Below, piece by piece: positions 10,282-20,310 of a stretch of DNA of 64,000 bases. The notes beneath the pieces are model-generated. The model did no database searches. It saw nothing but the letters and a program-made list of their open reading frames with translations, and had not been told where the DNA came from. A program made the position numbers and the translations under genes. The stretch covers positions 40,417,131-40,481,130 of the forward strand of contig NC_065548.1 of assembly GCF_022605725.1 (NCBI RefSeq), in the 5' to 3' direction. This DNA comes from Anthonomus grandis grandis. Taxonomy: Eukaryota > Arthropoda > Insecta > Coleoptera > Curculionidae. How positions within the stretch are numbered: position 1 is the stretch's first letter; each line of letters opens with the position of its first letter.

Positions 10282-11177
10282 TAACTAATTTTCTTAGTTT
10301 CGTAAATTCCTTACACCCTAACATTTCATTCACAATCGAAGAAGAAAAGGATGGTTGTTTGTCTTTTCTTGGCCTTCTAGTTAAGAAATGCAACAATAAA
10401 CTTATTTTTGAAATATATCGTAAGCCGACTACTATCGATAATGTAATTCAGTTTTCTTCAAATTCTCCCTACTCATATAAATTTGCCTCCTTTAATTCAT
10501 TTTTCTATAGATTGTTTAATATCCCCTTGTTAAAAGAAGCTTTCGCTAAAGAATTGAATATTATAAAACATATTGCTCTCAACAACAGATTTCCCCTTCA
10601 TTTAATAGACAAAATTTATTACAAATTTTTAAATAAATATAAATTGACCTACAATATTGTTCATAATAACAACTCAATAAGTTCCTTTAGATCATTGACC
10701 TTTTTTGGTTCTATCTCCGTAAATTTAGTAAGATTCTTTAAATCCCTTAATGTAAAAATCGCGTTAAAGACAGTCAATAATTTAAAGAACCAATTAGTCA
10801 GTAGAGTGGACAAGGCAGGCATCCTTTCTAAATCGGAAGTTTACTCTTTAAAATGTGACGATTGCAACGCAGTATACATTGGCCAGTCTGGAAGAAAAAT
10901 CTCTACACGCATTAAAGAACACGTAGCGCTTTTTGAAAAATTTAAAAATACCAATGTCAGTGACACCAAATCAGCGTTTGCGAATCATTTGCTGGCCTCT
11001 ACTCATAATTTTTCTCCGGGGGTGGGAGCTGAAATGCTCCATGAATGCCCTAAAGGTAAGAAGCTTGACCTTCTGGAAAAAATTGAAATTACAAAAGCTA
11101 AAAAGAGTCCTGTTCTCGTGTGTGTGAATGACGTGTTTACTTTTGAACCTAATTTAATTTTTAACAATTTAATTTAG
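10282..11177 (+). pseudogene. Penelope-like protein, C-terminal part: RT thumb and GIY-YIG endonuclease
   Basis: Open from 10282 (TNFLSFVNSLHPNISFTI) through FLGLLVKKCNNKLIFEIYRK, the typical Penelope RT segment after the palm, to a stop at 11175-11177. Residues around 10845-10925 carry the zinc-linked GIY-YIG core (SLKCDDCNAVYIGQSGRKIS, then TRIKEHVALF), the nuclease that distinguishes canonical Penelope-like elements from other retroelements. Later Asn/His-containing motifs (FANHLLASTHNF) and a final EKIEITKAKKSP fit the family. No stop or frameshift is present in this fragment; only the N-terminal RT is lost by truncation at the head-to-head junction. Confidence 0.9.
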
Positions 11178-11256
11178 CTAAGTATCGTTTAACATTTTCC
11201 TTGTACTCACTTTCTTTAATTTACATTACTAACGTGTTAAGTTGTTTTAGTATTAG

Positions 11257-11325
11257 GCCCGTATAGCCGAGAGGTTTTACACTTATACTTATAACCTTGT
11301 TGTACCGGGTTCGATTCTCGTTGAG
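11257..11325 (+). promoter_or_regulatory. tRNA-like segment with A-box and B-box in the Penelope tail
   Basis: TAGCCGAGAGG at 11264-11274 resembles a pol III A-box of the Leu/Ser tRNA type, and GGTTCGATTCT at 11308-11318 resembles a B-box, with spacing close to that in tRNAs. The acceptor ends do not pair, so it is not a working tRNA gene. It is present in both Penelope copies and so belongs to the element. It could be an internal pol III promoter or a remnant of a captured tRNA. Confidence 0.45.
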
Positions 11326-11497
11326 TCTATGTTGTTGCGTTCCACTTTCTATTTTTTTTTTAAATTTCTGCTTTGTACAATTTATAACCTTAAAATTATT
11401 GTTTATTTATGTACTGTGAAGTGTGTGGATGGCTTTTAAAGGTTTTTTATTGTTTTATGAAAGTTTTTAGTTTTGTTTACGTAGTATTTTTATTTTA

Positions 11498-11537
11498 GGC
11501 CTGATGATGCTCTAACTAGAGCGAAACACGTGTAGCC
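11498..11537 (+). ncRNA. Hammerhead ribozyme motif (Penelope type), sense copy
   Basis: GGC, CTGATGA, a perfect stem II (GCTCT, loop AACT, AGAGC), GAAA, CACGTG, TA, GCC. All conserved core bases of a type I hammerhead are present. GGC/GCC forms stem I and the palindromic CACGTG would pair between two molecules as stem III. Penelope-like elements are known to carry such motifs in their terminal repeats. Cleavage would occur after the TA. Confidence 0.85.
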
Positions 11538-11594
11538 CATTTAATTACATGTTGTGAGACCGTGACTTTGTGTTTTTATTTGTTTTTCGTTAAT

Positions 11595-12970
11595 ATTATA
11601 TAACAAAATTTATAATCATATAATCGGTGTTATCACTGACAAACAGTACGGTTTTATGAATAAGAGATCAACAGTCACAAATTTAACCATATTTTTGCAA
11701 AAGCTGAATGGCGTGGTTGACTCTGACGGACAGGTAGATGTTATATATACCGATTTTTCTAAAGCCTTCGATAAAGTCAACCACGACATTCTGTTAAGAA
11801 ATCTAGATTGGTTTGGCTTATCGTACGATCTTCTGCAGTTGCTTGCTTCATTCTTGCAATCAAGGATACAGTATGTAGTATATAGAGGGTGTGCATCTCG
11901 AAGTTTTGTCGCTTTGCCAGGGGTGCCTCAGGGGTCTAACCTGGAGCCATTGTTTTCTTATGTCTTATCAACGATCTACCATTGTGCTTAAAATATTGTG
12001 ATGGTGAAATATTTGCCGATGATTTTAAATTTTATAGAGCAATTAATAGTATTAAGGACTGTGAACTCCTTCAGCATGACCTGAATAGAGTAATACTTTG
12101 GGCAAAACAAAACAAATTATATTTTAATGTTGAAAAGTGTATTACAGTAAATTTTTCTAAAAAAAAGTGCCAATTAATTACAATTATAAAATGGGTACTA
12201 ATGTTTTAAAATGTAAAACAGAAATATAAGACTTGGGAGTTGTTTTCGACAATAAGTTGCATTTCGATGCTCATATTAACACAGTAACTTTACTAATTTA
12301 AAGACCATTACTAGTCTCTATAATGTCTATGTTCGCAGCATATTGGAATATACCTCGATTGTTTGGTGTCCATTCTATTCGGCTTACGAACAAATGTTGG
12401 AAAAAGTTCAAAAAAGGTTTTTGCGGTATTTGTACTGTAAAAAACATGGTGTGTATCTGATGGATATATCTTATGAAAACCTTTTGACATAATTTAAATT
12501 AAAAAAAAAAACTTACTTCCAGAAGAACTGTGGCCTGCTTGTTGTTTACACATAAGACATTCATAATAATATAGATTGTTCATTTCTTCTCGAAAAACTG
12601 CTGTTAACGGTAAATATTCATAACAATAGAGATTTAGGAACTTTTTATATAAAAAAACAAATACCAATTTAGGTAAAAAGTCGCCCATTTTTCGAATATC
12701 CAGTGCCGCCAACCTACTATTTCATATTGACATATTTTACGAACATTTGGGAAAATTTTGAAAAAATATATCTAATGTAGAATATTTTTAAGTTTTTTTT
12801 TCTTTTTGTTTTTTTTAAGTTACCTATTGTATTATCTGGGGGGCAAAGAATCTATTTTTTTTTAAATTTTGTAATATGTAGTGCTTACTTACTGTGCTTA
12901 TTAGTCATTAAGGACCAACTGTAATCATTTAATGGACTTTGTGTCTGTAGATTGCATAAATGAATGAATA
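11595..12970 (+). mobile_element. Plus-strand LINE, right part (RT and 3' end)
   Basis: RT sequence resumes at once after the Penelope tail (ILYNKIYNH, DKQYGFMNKRS) and continues to the end of ORF2 near 12490. The 3' region ends with a simple-repeat-like tail (ATAAATGAATGAATAA at about 12957-12972), as CR1-group elements often do. Confidence 0.75.
11597..12490 (+). pseudogene. LINE reverse transcriptase, C-terminal two thirds, broken
   Basis: 11656-11991 gives YTDFSKAFDKVNHDILL (first catalytic Asp), SFLQSRIQYV and GVPQGSNLEPLF. A frameshift near 11985 leads to 11982-12209 with a decayed YADD motif (EIFADDFKFYRAI), KQNKLYFNVEKC, then LGVVFDNKLHFDAH and SILEYTSIVWCPF up to about 12490. At least two frameshifts and several stops make it inactive. 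Confidence 0.85.
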
Positions 12971-13740
12971 ATTAAATTATTTAATTTTAAATTAACATAA
13001 AAAAAATACAACAGGTTGAATCTAAAGTTATACTAAAAATGTCTCTTATACGAACAATATAGTTTTGTCTAAATTATGCTTTCGCTGCCAAAACAATATT
13101 ATTTGATGTTTCTGTTTTTTTTTTTAAAGTTTAAAAAGTTTTAAATAAAACAAATATCATATGGAACTCCTACTCAAAACAGAACAAGTAGAAGTAATAA
13201 TTTTTGAATTATGTGGGTAGGGGTCATCTTTATTTACATTTTGTTGTGGCTATTTAACATATATATGCTACATACGAGTATTTTATTCTTAATGGTGACA
13301 AAATATTATTTAATTATATGACTAACAAGAGTATCAATAACACTAAATATGATTCTCAGTCATTTACCTGAATGTCAATTCGCAAAAGTCAATTTTTTCG
13401 AATGACTACTTTTTCAAATTGCAATTGTCCCGAACAAAAATTTTATCGAATCACTGTAATCCTGAAAAGAATTTTTTCCTAAAGCACTATTTTTACGAAA
13501 ATAATGTCACTCAAACTCTTAAATTACTCGGTGGTCAATAGAAATAAGCGTTTTTCTTTAAACAAACGAAAATAGTCAACTAATTTATTTATACTCTTAG
13601 GAAAACACGATCACTCAAGACTAAAAGAGATATTTATTTTTATTGTATTTATTTACAATCATTTGAATTTTGCGCCAATATTCCGAATCCTTTTTCATTG
13701 TACTGAACTATCGGGGATAAGCCTTTTTATATATTTAGCT
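12491..13740. other. LINE 3' region followed by AT-rich sequence without a gene
   Basis: Up to about 12970 this is the LINE 3' UTR. A 72-codon minus-strand open stretch (12494-12712) has no recognisable family. 13370-13520 contains repeated TTTTTCGAAT/CGAA-like words on both strands, too irregular to define a unit. Confidence 0.35.
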
Positions 13741-14149
13741 GAACGCTATTCTAGATGATTCTTGCTAACCTTCTCCGACGTCGTTCGGTGTGATTCTCGG
13801 AGAATCAGCCTCCCTAAGCTCATTTCATTCTAAAATGATTTCAAAGAAAATGAATATCGATATTGGCAGAAAGTGCCTCTCAATTGGATTTCTTGGGGAA
13901 GTAATAGCTTAATAGGGAGCATAACAGTACACTAATAGGCCTGAAGACCACTTTTAATATCCTGCGACTCGTTCTCCAGTCCAAGTTATCGAGTCTGCAT
14001 GCGAGCTTGGGCATTTAAATTTCTCACATACTCGACCAAACGTCGTTATGGGTGGGCTTCTAGTCTGACGCGTCTTTGGAAGCCAGGGAAAAGATCTTTC
14101 TACAAATCTCTTTATCGGTTATCTTGAGTGCTTCTCCGATTCTGAGGTT
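13741..14149 (-). other. Probable decayed continuation of the mariner-related relic
   Basis: Directly downstream of the readable transposase on the minus strand. Short open stretches are present, but no catalytic motif can be recognised. Confidence 0.3.
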
Positions 14150-14795
14150 AGACCGACGCAGCTATTGAATTTTTTCCAGATAGTTGTAAATCTACACAAC
14201 GTGCCAAAGAATTTTTAGCTGAAGCAGTAAGAAAGTCTTGTTGCACTTTGCAGGTCATGCTGTACCGACTCTTTTGACCATTAGAATGATAAGCGATGAA
14301 TCCATCTAATGCAAAATCCGATTCTGATTGGATTTAGTTGAGTTAAATGTTCTTCAATAAATGGGGATCGTCGTCAATTCGCTGGCACATCACTTCACAA
14401 AATTGAATTCTCCTATCAAAATCATCTTCTCCGAGTTCATGAAGAATATGAATTTGATAAGGAAAGAACTTATTTTTTTTTAAACTTTATGTACGGAACC
14501 AGTAGAAATATTTGTTAGTTTTGCGGCCTTTGGTATAGACAAAGTTGGATCCATAGCAAATTGTCCTAGTACTTCAACTTGGCATGCTTCATCGACAACT
14601 CCATTTTCATATTTTTTCTTATTGCAAATCGATCCCGTCTCTTCAAATTTTCGTATTAATTCTAATACGTATTAATGGCTCACGTTTTTATCTTGATACC
14701 TTTCATTAAATGCTCTCGCGGTTCTGCGAGCACACCGATCTTGAGCTCCATAAAGGAAAATTATTTCTATTCTTTCGGCTAGCGTATACACCATT
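14150..14795 (-). pseudogene. Mariner-related transposase (DUF4817-type HTH plus start of DDE domain), broken
   Basis: The minus strand starts near 14795 with VYTLAERIEIIFLYGAQDRC, ARRTARAFNERYQDK and KFEETGSICNKKK, the N-terminal helix-turn-helix of a widespread insect transposase family related to Tc1/mariner. Further down come LSIPKAAKLTNISTGSVHKV, FFPYQIHILHELGEDDFDRR, IQFCEVMCQRIDDDP and a decayed first catalytic region (ESDFALDGF). Stops and frameshifts are frequent. The C-terminal catalytic part cannot be read with confidence in 13750-14150. Family role: cut-and-paste transposition. Confidence 0.75.
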
Positions 14796-14799
14796 TTAT

Positions 14800-15535
14800 T
14801 AACTCACTGTTTTAACTAAAATTAAAAAAATTGCACGCGTCAAACTGACAGTTTTAACAATAATAAATCGCCTGCTTTTTAAACGCCTTAAAAATGTAAG
14901 GTATTGCAGTGTTTTTTTGTACCTATTAGGTAGGTTTCGCAAAAAATATAAGTGAAATAAATACACATACAAAATTATAAGACTGCAAAGATTTTTGCAA
15001 AAAATTTGAAGACACTCTTTTTTCTCGCAAATAACGGTACACATTCTTTACTTAAAAAAATAAATAATTTGCTTAAACTAAATGTACTGTTTGTTACCAC
15101 ACATTTTAACTTCTAAATTGCTTGTATTTTTTTTGATGATCTATTATAAAAAATGTAAGAATTTTAAAATGACATAGGTACCACACTAAAAGTATTCATT
15201 TAAAATACCAAAGTTTGGCGTAAATAAAATATTCATTATTTCTAGACATTTTCGCTAACTATTTGCTTACACATTTACCGATGTCATTTTTTTTGGTACC
15301 GTTGAATAGAGAATTTTACGCTGCTTACTACGATGTATTACACGATGGGGGTTCCTATTTGGTTCTATTTTTTTTTTTTTTTTTTTTAAGATAGTTATTA
15401 AGGGTGGATCGTTTTGAAATGAAAGCACTGTATAGGTAGTTTGTTTAAGTACATAGAATGTTACAAGGATTTTTACTTTCCATTTTTATACATATTTTGT
15501 TGTTTTTTTTTAACTGCTTTGCATGTGCAGAAGTG
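14800..15535. other. AT-rich stretch, nothing recognised
   Basis: Contains a long T run at 15367-15387 and an 81-codon low-complexity frame on the minus strand without family resemblance. Confidence 0.4.
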
Positions 15536-16196
15536 CTACTTCACCATATTTTTATTGATAAAATTCTTTCCTGTAATTGGATGACAAACCTGTTGGAAAT
15601 AAATGCCTTTTTTTATTAGCACTTTGTAAGGCACACTTGATGACAGACCCTTCCATCTCTTAGTGTCATAAAGCCAAACCAAGTCACCGTTGTTGTACCT
15701 CTGGTATTTCATATTGACGTCATAGACTTCTTTCATCTGATTGCTGGCGTCTTAAATAAAAATGCGCACCCATGTCTTTGGTGGCTAGAGACTACTTTGA
15801 CCAAATATCGATTAATAATCCTATTCATTCGATCCACCATACTATCTGACTGCGGTGTATTGTAGTTGTTCTTGTTTTCTTGATTCCAAGTTCCAAGTTG
15901 TTCTTTTGTAATTTGGAATCCAGCTTGTTCTGGAACAAGCTCTAAGGATTCCAAATTTCGTCCTTGTAGCTGGATGTAGCTCCAGAGGTACTATCGATAG
16001 ATCCATTCTTTTATTAAGATGTCGGCGATAGTAGAAGTTTGCTGCTTTGGTAGAGGATACGGCTTAACTAATTTGCTAAAGTAGTTCATTACGACCACGA
16101 TGTAGTTATTCTCTGTTTCTGATTCGGAAAACGAACCAGCAATGTCAATAGCAATCTTTTTAAAGGGAATTCCTACGTTGTAGACTTTGTCTAGCT
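15536..16196 (-). pseudogene. Ty3/gypsy-type integrase fragment
   Basis: The minus strand from about 16190 gives VGIPFKKIAIDIAGSF (first catalytic Asp), NYIVVVMNYFSKLVKPYPLP with Asn where the family usually has Asp, and TIADILIKEWI. After frame changes 15954-15733 gives NYNTPQSDSMVDRMNRIINR with the catalytic Glu position read as Asp, and 15736-15536 gives the C-terminal GDLVWLYDTKRWKGLSSSV and PYKVLIKKG. This order matches a chromodomain-free gypsy integrase core and tail. No LTRs or other domains were found around it. Altered catalytic residues and several breaks show it is a dead fragment. Confidence 0.8.
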
Positions 16197-16408
16197 AAGA
16201 AAAGGTACAGCACGTGTTGTTCGGCTCGATTGCGCAGTAAATTTGTTTACGCCGCTGTCAAAGCAACGGTATCGATCGCCCCCATTTGCATATAAACAGT
16301 GCCGTTGCGTTAATTCTTATATTTGTGTTCTGTGCCTTTTAGTGTTTATGTCTTATTAGAGTGAATAATTTTTATATTATTTTTTCATAGTTATTTTTGT
16401 TTGTAATT

Positions 16409-16925
16409 ATGGCTCCAAAAGGGATTGATGTGAAAGGAAAGGTTTTACATAGCCAAGCAAGAGAAATTATTTATAATATTTCCAAATTTATGGAAAGAGA
16501 AGCAATGGAGGGAATTCAGATCTAATTAAAAAATTACCGGTATGTATTAATTTATCTAATATTTTTGCAGGCAGCTTATTCTAATAATTAATTAATAAAA
16601 TTCTTAGGCTATTGATACTTTAAAACATTAATAATTAAAATTAGTGTTTTGTTTAAGTACGTAATAATATCACTTTGAGGATATTTGCTTTAATTTCATC
16701 ACAGTTTTTTTTTCATTTTTAGAGAAAGAATTTTGGCTAACTACACAAATTGGCAAAAATTGCCTTCAGCGAATTAAAACGGAAGGACAGCATGTAGATA
16801 ACAACCTGGCCAGTACTTCTTTTGGAACTCCAACTCATAAAAGCGTTAGACCCAAAGGAGTCATAAAAACATTGTACCCCGGAGATATTGAAGAGATTAA
16901 AAGATCACTTGATGAAAATGTATTA
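16409..16925 (+). pseudogene. N-terminal fragment of a two-exon TE transposase
   Basis: Exon 1 (16409-16539) starts with MAPKGIDVKGKVLHSQAREI and EREAMEGIQI, the start of a common insect DNA-transposon protein. A GT at 16540 and AG at 16722 bound a 183-bp intron; joining keeps the phase (LKNYR then ERILA). Exon 2 has TTQIGKNCLQRIKTEGQHVD and NNLASTSFGTPTHKSVRPKG, the helix-turn-helix and the Ser/Thr-rich linker of that family. A TAA in exon 1 and a one-base insertion after ERILA break it, and the catalytic domain is missing. The intron looks real because of phase and polypyrimidine tract. Confidence 0.65.
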
Positions 16926-16984
16926 TTTTTTAGATGACTAAAGAGAATGGAGGACCGGTTTTTTAAGACTCGATATCTGCAAAA

Positions 16985-17040
16985 ACTTTTTTTTTCAGGA
17001 TAGGTGCCTACAAAAAGGCACCTATCCTGAAAAAAAAAGT
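16985..17040. repeat. Perfect 25-bp inverted repeat with 6-nt loop
   Basis: The arm 16985-17009 (ending CAGGATAGGTGCCT) is the exact reverse complement of 17016-17040, separated by ACAAAA. The transcript of either strand would form a 25-bp hairpin. It lies inside a decayed minus-strand gene. Perfection in a decayed context suggests a recent origin. Confidence 0.9.
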
Positions 17041-17099
17041 ATTTTTTCTGTATCAACCTAAAACAGATACATGCAAAAATGTAGTTTAAACTTTTATTT

Positions 17100-17720
17100 A
17101 TTGAAAAACAAACAAATGAAAAGAAAACGTAGTTTTTTTCAAAAGTCGACAAGTACAAATGCTGGTTCTGTTGACAGTCAAAACGAACTTTTATTGTATT
17201 TTCTTTGTGACTGTTTAAATGTTTAAAAAATGCCTTTGCTCTTATTTTAGGGAATACATACATTGTGCGTAGTTCAGTTTTTATTTAGCATAATATTTTG
17301 GTTCCTTTTATTTCAAAGAAAAATTCTCTACAAATGAACCATCTGGTTTTCCAAAACGAAGATTAAAGTCTCTATAAAATATTTTCTTATATTTAGACAA
17401 GGAACACTTTAAGTTTTTACGAGCAATAAATGCGTTCAACATTTTTTGCTTTTTTTAACAACTATTAAGTTCTGGAGGCAAGTTACTTCTCTTACATTTT
17501 GCGCGAAAGTAATGACTTTTCCTGCATATGTAACTACTTATATACTCTTTTATTCCATTAGTTATGTCTTTATCAGTTTGCTTTTGTATGCGCTCGCCCC
17601 GTTTTTCAATCAATAGTTGTCCCGCCAAAAATTTCTTAGAAATAGCAGCAAGTCAATCTTTGCTTGCTCCTAAAATATGCTTAGCGTTATGACATCTAAT
17701 AAAACAGAATAGGTTTAAAA
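17100..17720 (-). pseudogene. TE-associated gene relic of an unnamed arthropod family
   Basis: On the minus strand, 17690-17460 gives AGQLLIEKRGERIQKQTDKD, ITNGIKEYISSYICRKSHYF and KCKRSNLPPELN, then KIFYRDFNLRFGKPDGSF near 17370, and 17212-17155 gives SHKENTIKVRFDCQQNQHL. I recognise this order (the CRKSHY-like region, NLPPELN, NISFG-like region, FDCQKN-like region) from long uncharacterised proteins repeated many times in insect genomes, presumably TE-encoded. No biochemical role can be assigned. Several stops and frame changes are present. Confidence 0.5.
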
Positions 17721-18030
17721 TAGTTACCAGTTTCATATTGAAAAGTAGATAGGCAAATGGGCATTTTTCCCTTGCGAATTATAACATATACTTTACTGAA
17801 ATATGTCTGTTCCTCTTTGGGCTTGAATCATCATTGACTATAACTCTTCTTTTCAGAATGTCTATACATTTTAATAATACTGTATCTTATGCAATCTTCT
17901 TTTGGTTACGTGAATAGGTATATTATTTCTCTCAAAGCCAAATTGATTTTGTTAAACCTTACCTATTTAGACATAAGTAATCTCAAGAAATACCTATTCA
18001 AATTACAGAAAAAATAATGGAAACCACCGT
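17721..18030. other. Spacer, nothing recognised
   Basis: AT-rich; may hold more of the decayed gene on its right side. Confidence 0.35.
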
Positions 18031-18150
18031 CCGGTATCGAAAATGCCAATATGTAAAAAGTTGACCCTTGAGCCTGGCGTACATGACCAATGGGCAGAAC
18101 AAAGGACAGACAGATACGAAACTCACTTTAGTCAGCGAGAGAGAAAACAA
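18031..18150 (+). repeat. Dispersed repeat, left half (split by Harbinger)
   Basis: Begins CCGGTATCGAAAATGCC and ends CTTTAGTCAGCGAGAGAG plus A-rich bases. It matches the reverse complement of 52940-53058. The right half follows the Harbinger element at 20834-20900. Confidence 0.75.
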
Positions 18151-18489
18151 TCTGTACGTAGATTCCGTGTATTGTCGCTTCTACCTGTGGAATGCTATGG
18201 TTGATTTTCACATGTAGAGTCAAGATGTAGCCGAAAAGCTATTCCGTGCATCCCTTGATTCCGATTCGGGCGAAGTCTTTTTTGTCAACAAGTCTTTTTA
18301 GGCATAATATCCATTCTAAAACAGTTTGGGTAAATTTTAGGTATTTTTATATTGTCTCTACTTTTTTTACGGATATTTTGTGGTTATGATTAAAAAGTTT
18401 GCTTATGTTTATAATTTATTAATTTGAAGTAATTTATTTTAAAGTGATTTTTTAGAGTTATTCGTAAGTTTACTTTTTAAAATTAAAAC

Positions 18490-18580
18490 ATGAGAGTTAC
18501 TGAGCAACACTGGGAAGTATTCCTTAATATTTGTGAAAAACATCCAAGCTTGATTACTGGAAAATTCAACGCCTTTTAAA
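18490..18580 (+). pseudogene. Harbinger accessory DNA-binding protein, N-terminal fragment
   Basis: Reads MRVTEQHWEVFLNICEKHPS then LITGKFNAF before a TAA. The Trp-rich HWEVF..CEKHP pattern fits the Myb/SANT- or MADF-like second protein of Harbinger elements, which helps the transposase reach the nucleus and bind the ends. The remaining helices are not readable, so it is truncated or continues after an intron I cannot place. Confidence 0.5.
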
Positions 18581-19039
18581 ATAAATATCTGTAATTTTAT
18601 TAAAGCCAATCACGTCCATATATGTAGAGTAGAAGTACAGGTAGGTATCCAAACTTAAATTATTCTTTTATTAAAGTACTATAAAGAAGTGAAGTTTAAG
18701 ATACCTCAACTTACCAATATATTCCAGGAATTCACTATATTTATATAAAAAACATTCTTCGCATTTATAAGTTATAATAATTATGACATTAGATTTTCCT
18801 TAACATAATTCTTATTGTACCTATGGGTTTTTAATTAAAGGCAAGAAAATAAGACCATGTATGAAATTGGTAATAATAAAAATCTATTTATTAAGTCAAA
18901 AGTGTGACATGATAAGACTAAATTTAATTTAGATCAATAATGTTAATGGTCATTAAAATAAAATATGATAATTAAATCAAGGTAATGAACAAAAGTAGTA
19001 AGTATTGATCATCCAAATGTCATATTTCTAATACATAAT

Positions 19040-20310
19040 TATTTTTAAAATAGTTATTCATAATGCTCCTTCTGATGGCTTCACCTTGCCTAAAGATATT
19101 TGCTTGATGGTCATTTTGGAAATCATCATTGTTTAAGTTTTCTTCACCTACCAGTTTTTCATTCAATTCAAAATTTGCCACAATACTTATGTTATGTAAA
19201 ATGACACACGCATTTACAATTTTTCCAACTTTAATAGGTGAATACCTTAGAACTCTTTCTCGCAATAAGCACCCAAATCTTGATTTTAAAACTCCATTAC
19301 AATCTTCAATACAATTTTTCGCTTGTTCATGAACATTGTTGTATCTTCCTTCTGTGGTATTTCTGGCTGGATTCTTCTTCTGGAATCATGTAGTCACATT
19401 TAATCCCAAAGTCATACTCACAAACCTTTAAAAAAATAAGAAAAGATAATATACAAGTAACTCCTTTAAAAAAATACGATGATATGTAATATGTATTTGT
19501 CAGATCAGTCAAATGAAGAAAGCAGAAAGATTTTACATGAAAGCTTTCTGGGCGGTTTTTTTAAATAGTAACAATTTAGAAGCTATTTTGCTTTTAGGCT
19601 TTACAAAAATATTTATGCTTTTTAAGATATTAACTCTTGAAACCCAACTTTTTTGCTTTTTTTTAACATGACATAAAATCAATCCAGCCAACAGCTTAAA
19701 ATAATAACCAAATGGTTTGACTTACTTAAAATTTTAAGTACCTACTTACCAACTGTATATTTTTTGAATGGAAATGTTTCTTGTTTGGGTAATTATGCTC
19801 CTCCTCATGTGGTAGTAATATAGCAACATTAGTGCAATCTATTGCTCTCAAAATATCTGGAAAACCAGTTGCTTTCATAAACTTAGCTTTTATTTCCATT
19901 TTTTCTACCATGGCTGCTGGAAATTTTACCCATGTAGCTCCCAACCTCTCTTCGACAGCAGTTGTAACTGTTGGTATTGTTCTAGATGTAACTAGTTGTG
20001 AGAAGCATATATTAAAATTTTGCCCAAGAGAATATTGATATTACCCCATAGCATAAAAGTAGAGAGTGGCAAAAAATTTTAAAAGTGCAGGAACTGCCAC
20101 ATTGTTGTTGGTGATATCTATATCTTCCACAATTGCATTATAAACATACTGGGCTAATTCTTTATTATATCTAAAGCTCTTTTTAAAAATAGTATCGTTT
20201 AGATCAAAATGTGTTCGCTTCCTGTCTCATTCTCCTCCTATCAAGATAAAATAACCTAATTGCTGCTTGGTGCTCCTCTCTTTGCAGTGTAAGGATATTA
20301 TTCATAATAA
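19040..20310 (-). pseudogene. HARBI1-like transposase
   Basis: The minus strand begins near 20310 with MNNILTLQREEHQAAIRLFY and RRRMRQEANTF. It continues with SFRYNKELAQYVYNAIVEDI, ALLKFFATLYFYAMG, VTTAVEERLGATWVKFPAAM, GFPDILRAIDCTNVAILLPH (first catalytic Asp), EEEHNYPNKKHFHSKNIQLV, then after an AT-rich gap or intron GRYNNVHEQAKNCIE (catalytic Glu region), GVLKSRFGCLLRERVLRYSP and VNACVILHNISI. All N- and C-terminal landmarks of a PIF/Harbinger DDE transposase are present. A few stops and a frameshift near 19330-19370 break it, and the second catalytic Asp region was not located. Confidence 0.85.

Larger units (their letters stand above)
6169..11594. repeat. Inverted pair of Penelope-like copies (arms 6169-6477 plus 10057-10281, and 11075-11594)
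   Basis: The sequence starting at 6169 is the reverse complement of the sequence ending at 11594, and the match continues inward for more than 500 bp. The left arm is itself split by a LINE at 6478-10056. Both arms represent the 3' end of the same element: the end of the GIY-YIG frame, the untranslated tail with a tRNA-like segment, and a hammerhead ribozyme. Penelope-like elements are known for such direct or inverted partial copies. Confidence 0.85.
10282..11594 (+). mobile_element. Penelope-like element, 5'-truncated sense copy
   Basis: Contains the C-terminal part of the element protein (RT thumb, linker, GIY-YIG nuclease), then a tail with a tRNA-like segment and a hammerhead ribozyme. 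The right border is the end of homology with the inverted left copy, after which LINE RT sequence resumes. The RT palm with its catalytic motif is absent, so this copy is not autonomous. Confidence 0.85.

Noticed and set aside
12494..12712. 72-codon minus-strand frame
   Set aside because: Lies in the 3' region of a LINE, no family resemblance, low-complexity composition.
16835..17263. 142-codon minus-strand frame as a complete gene
   Set aside because: Only a central part fits the decayed TE gene; the rest is read through the perfect hairpin and across the opposite-strand transposase exon.
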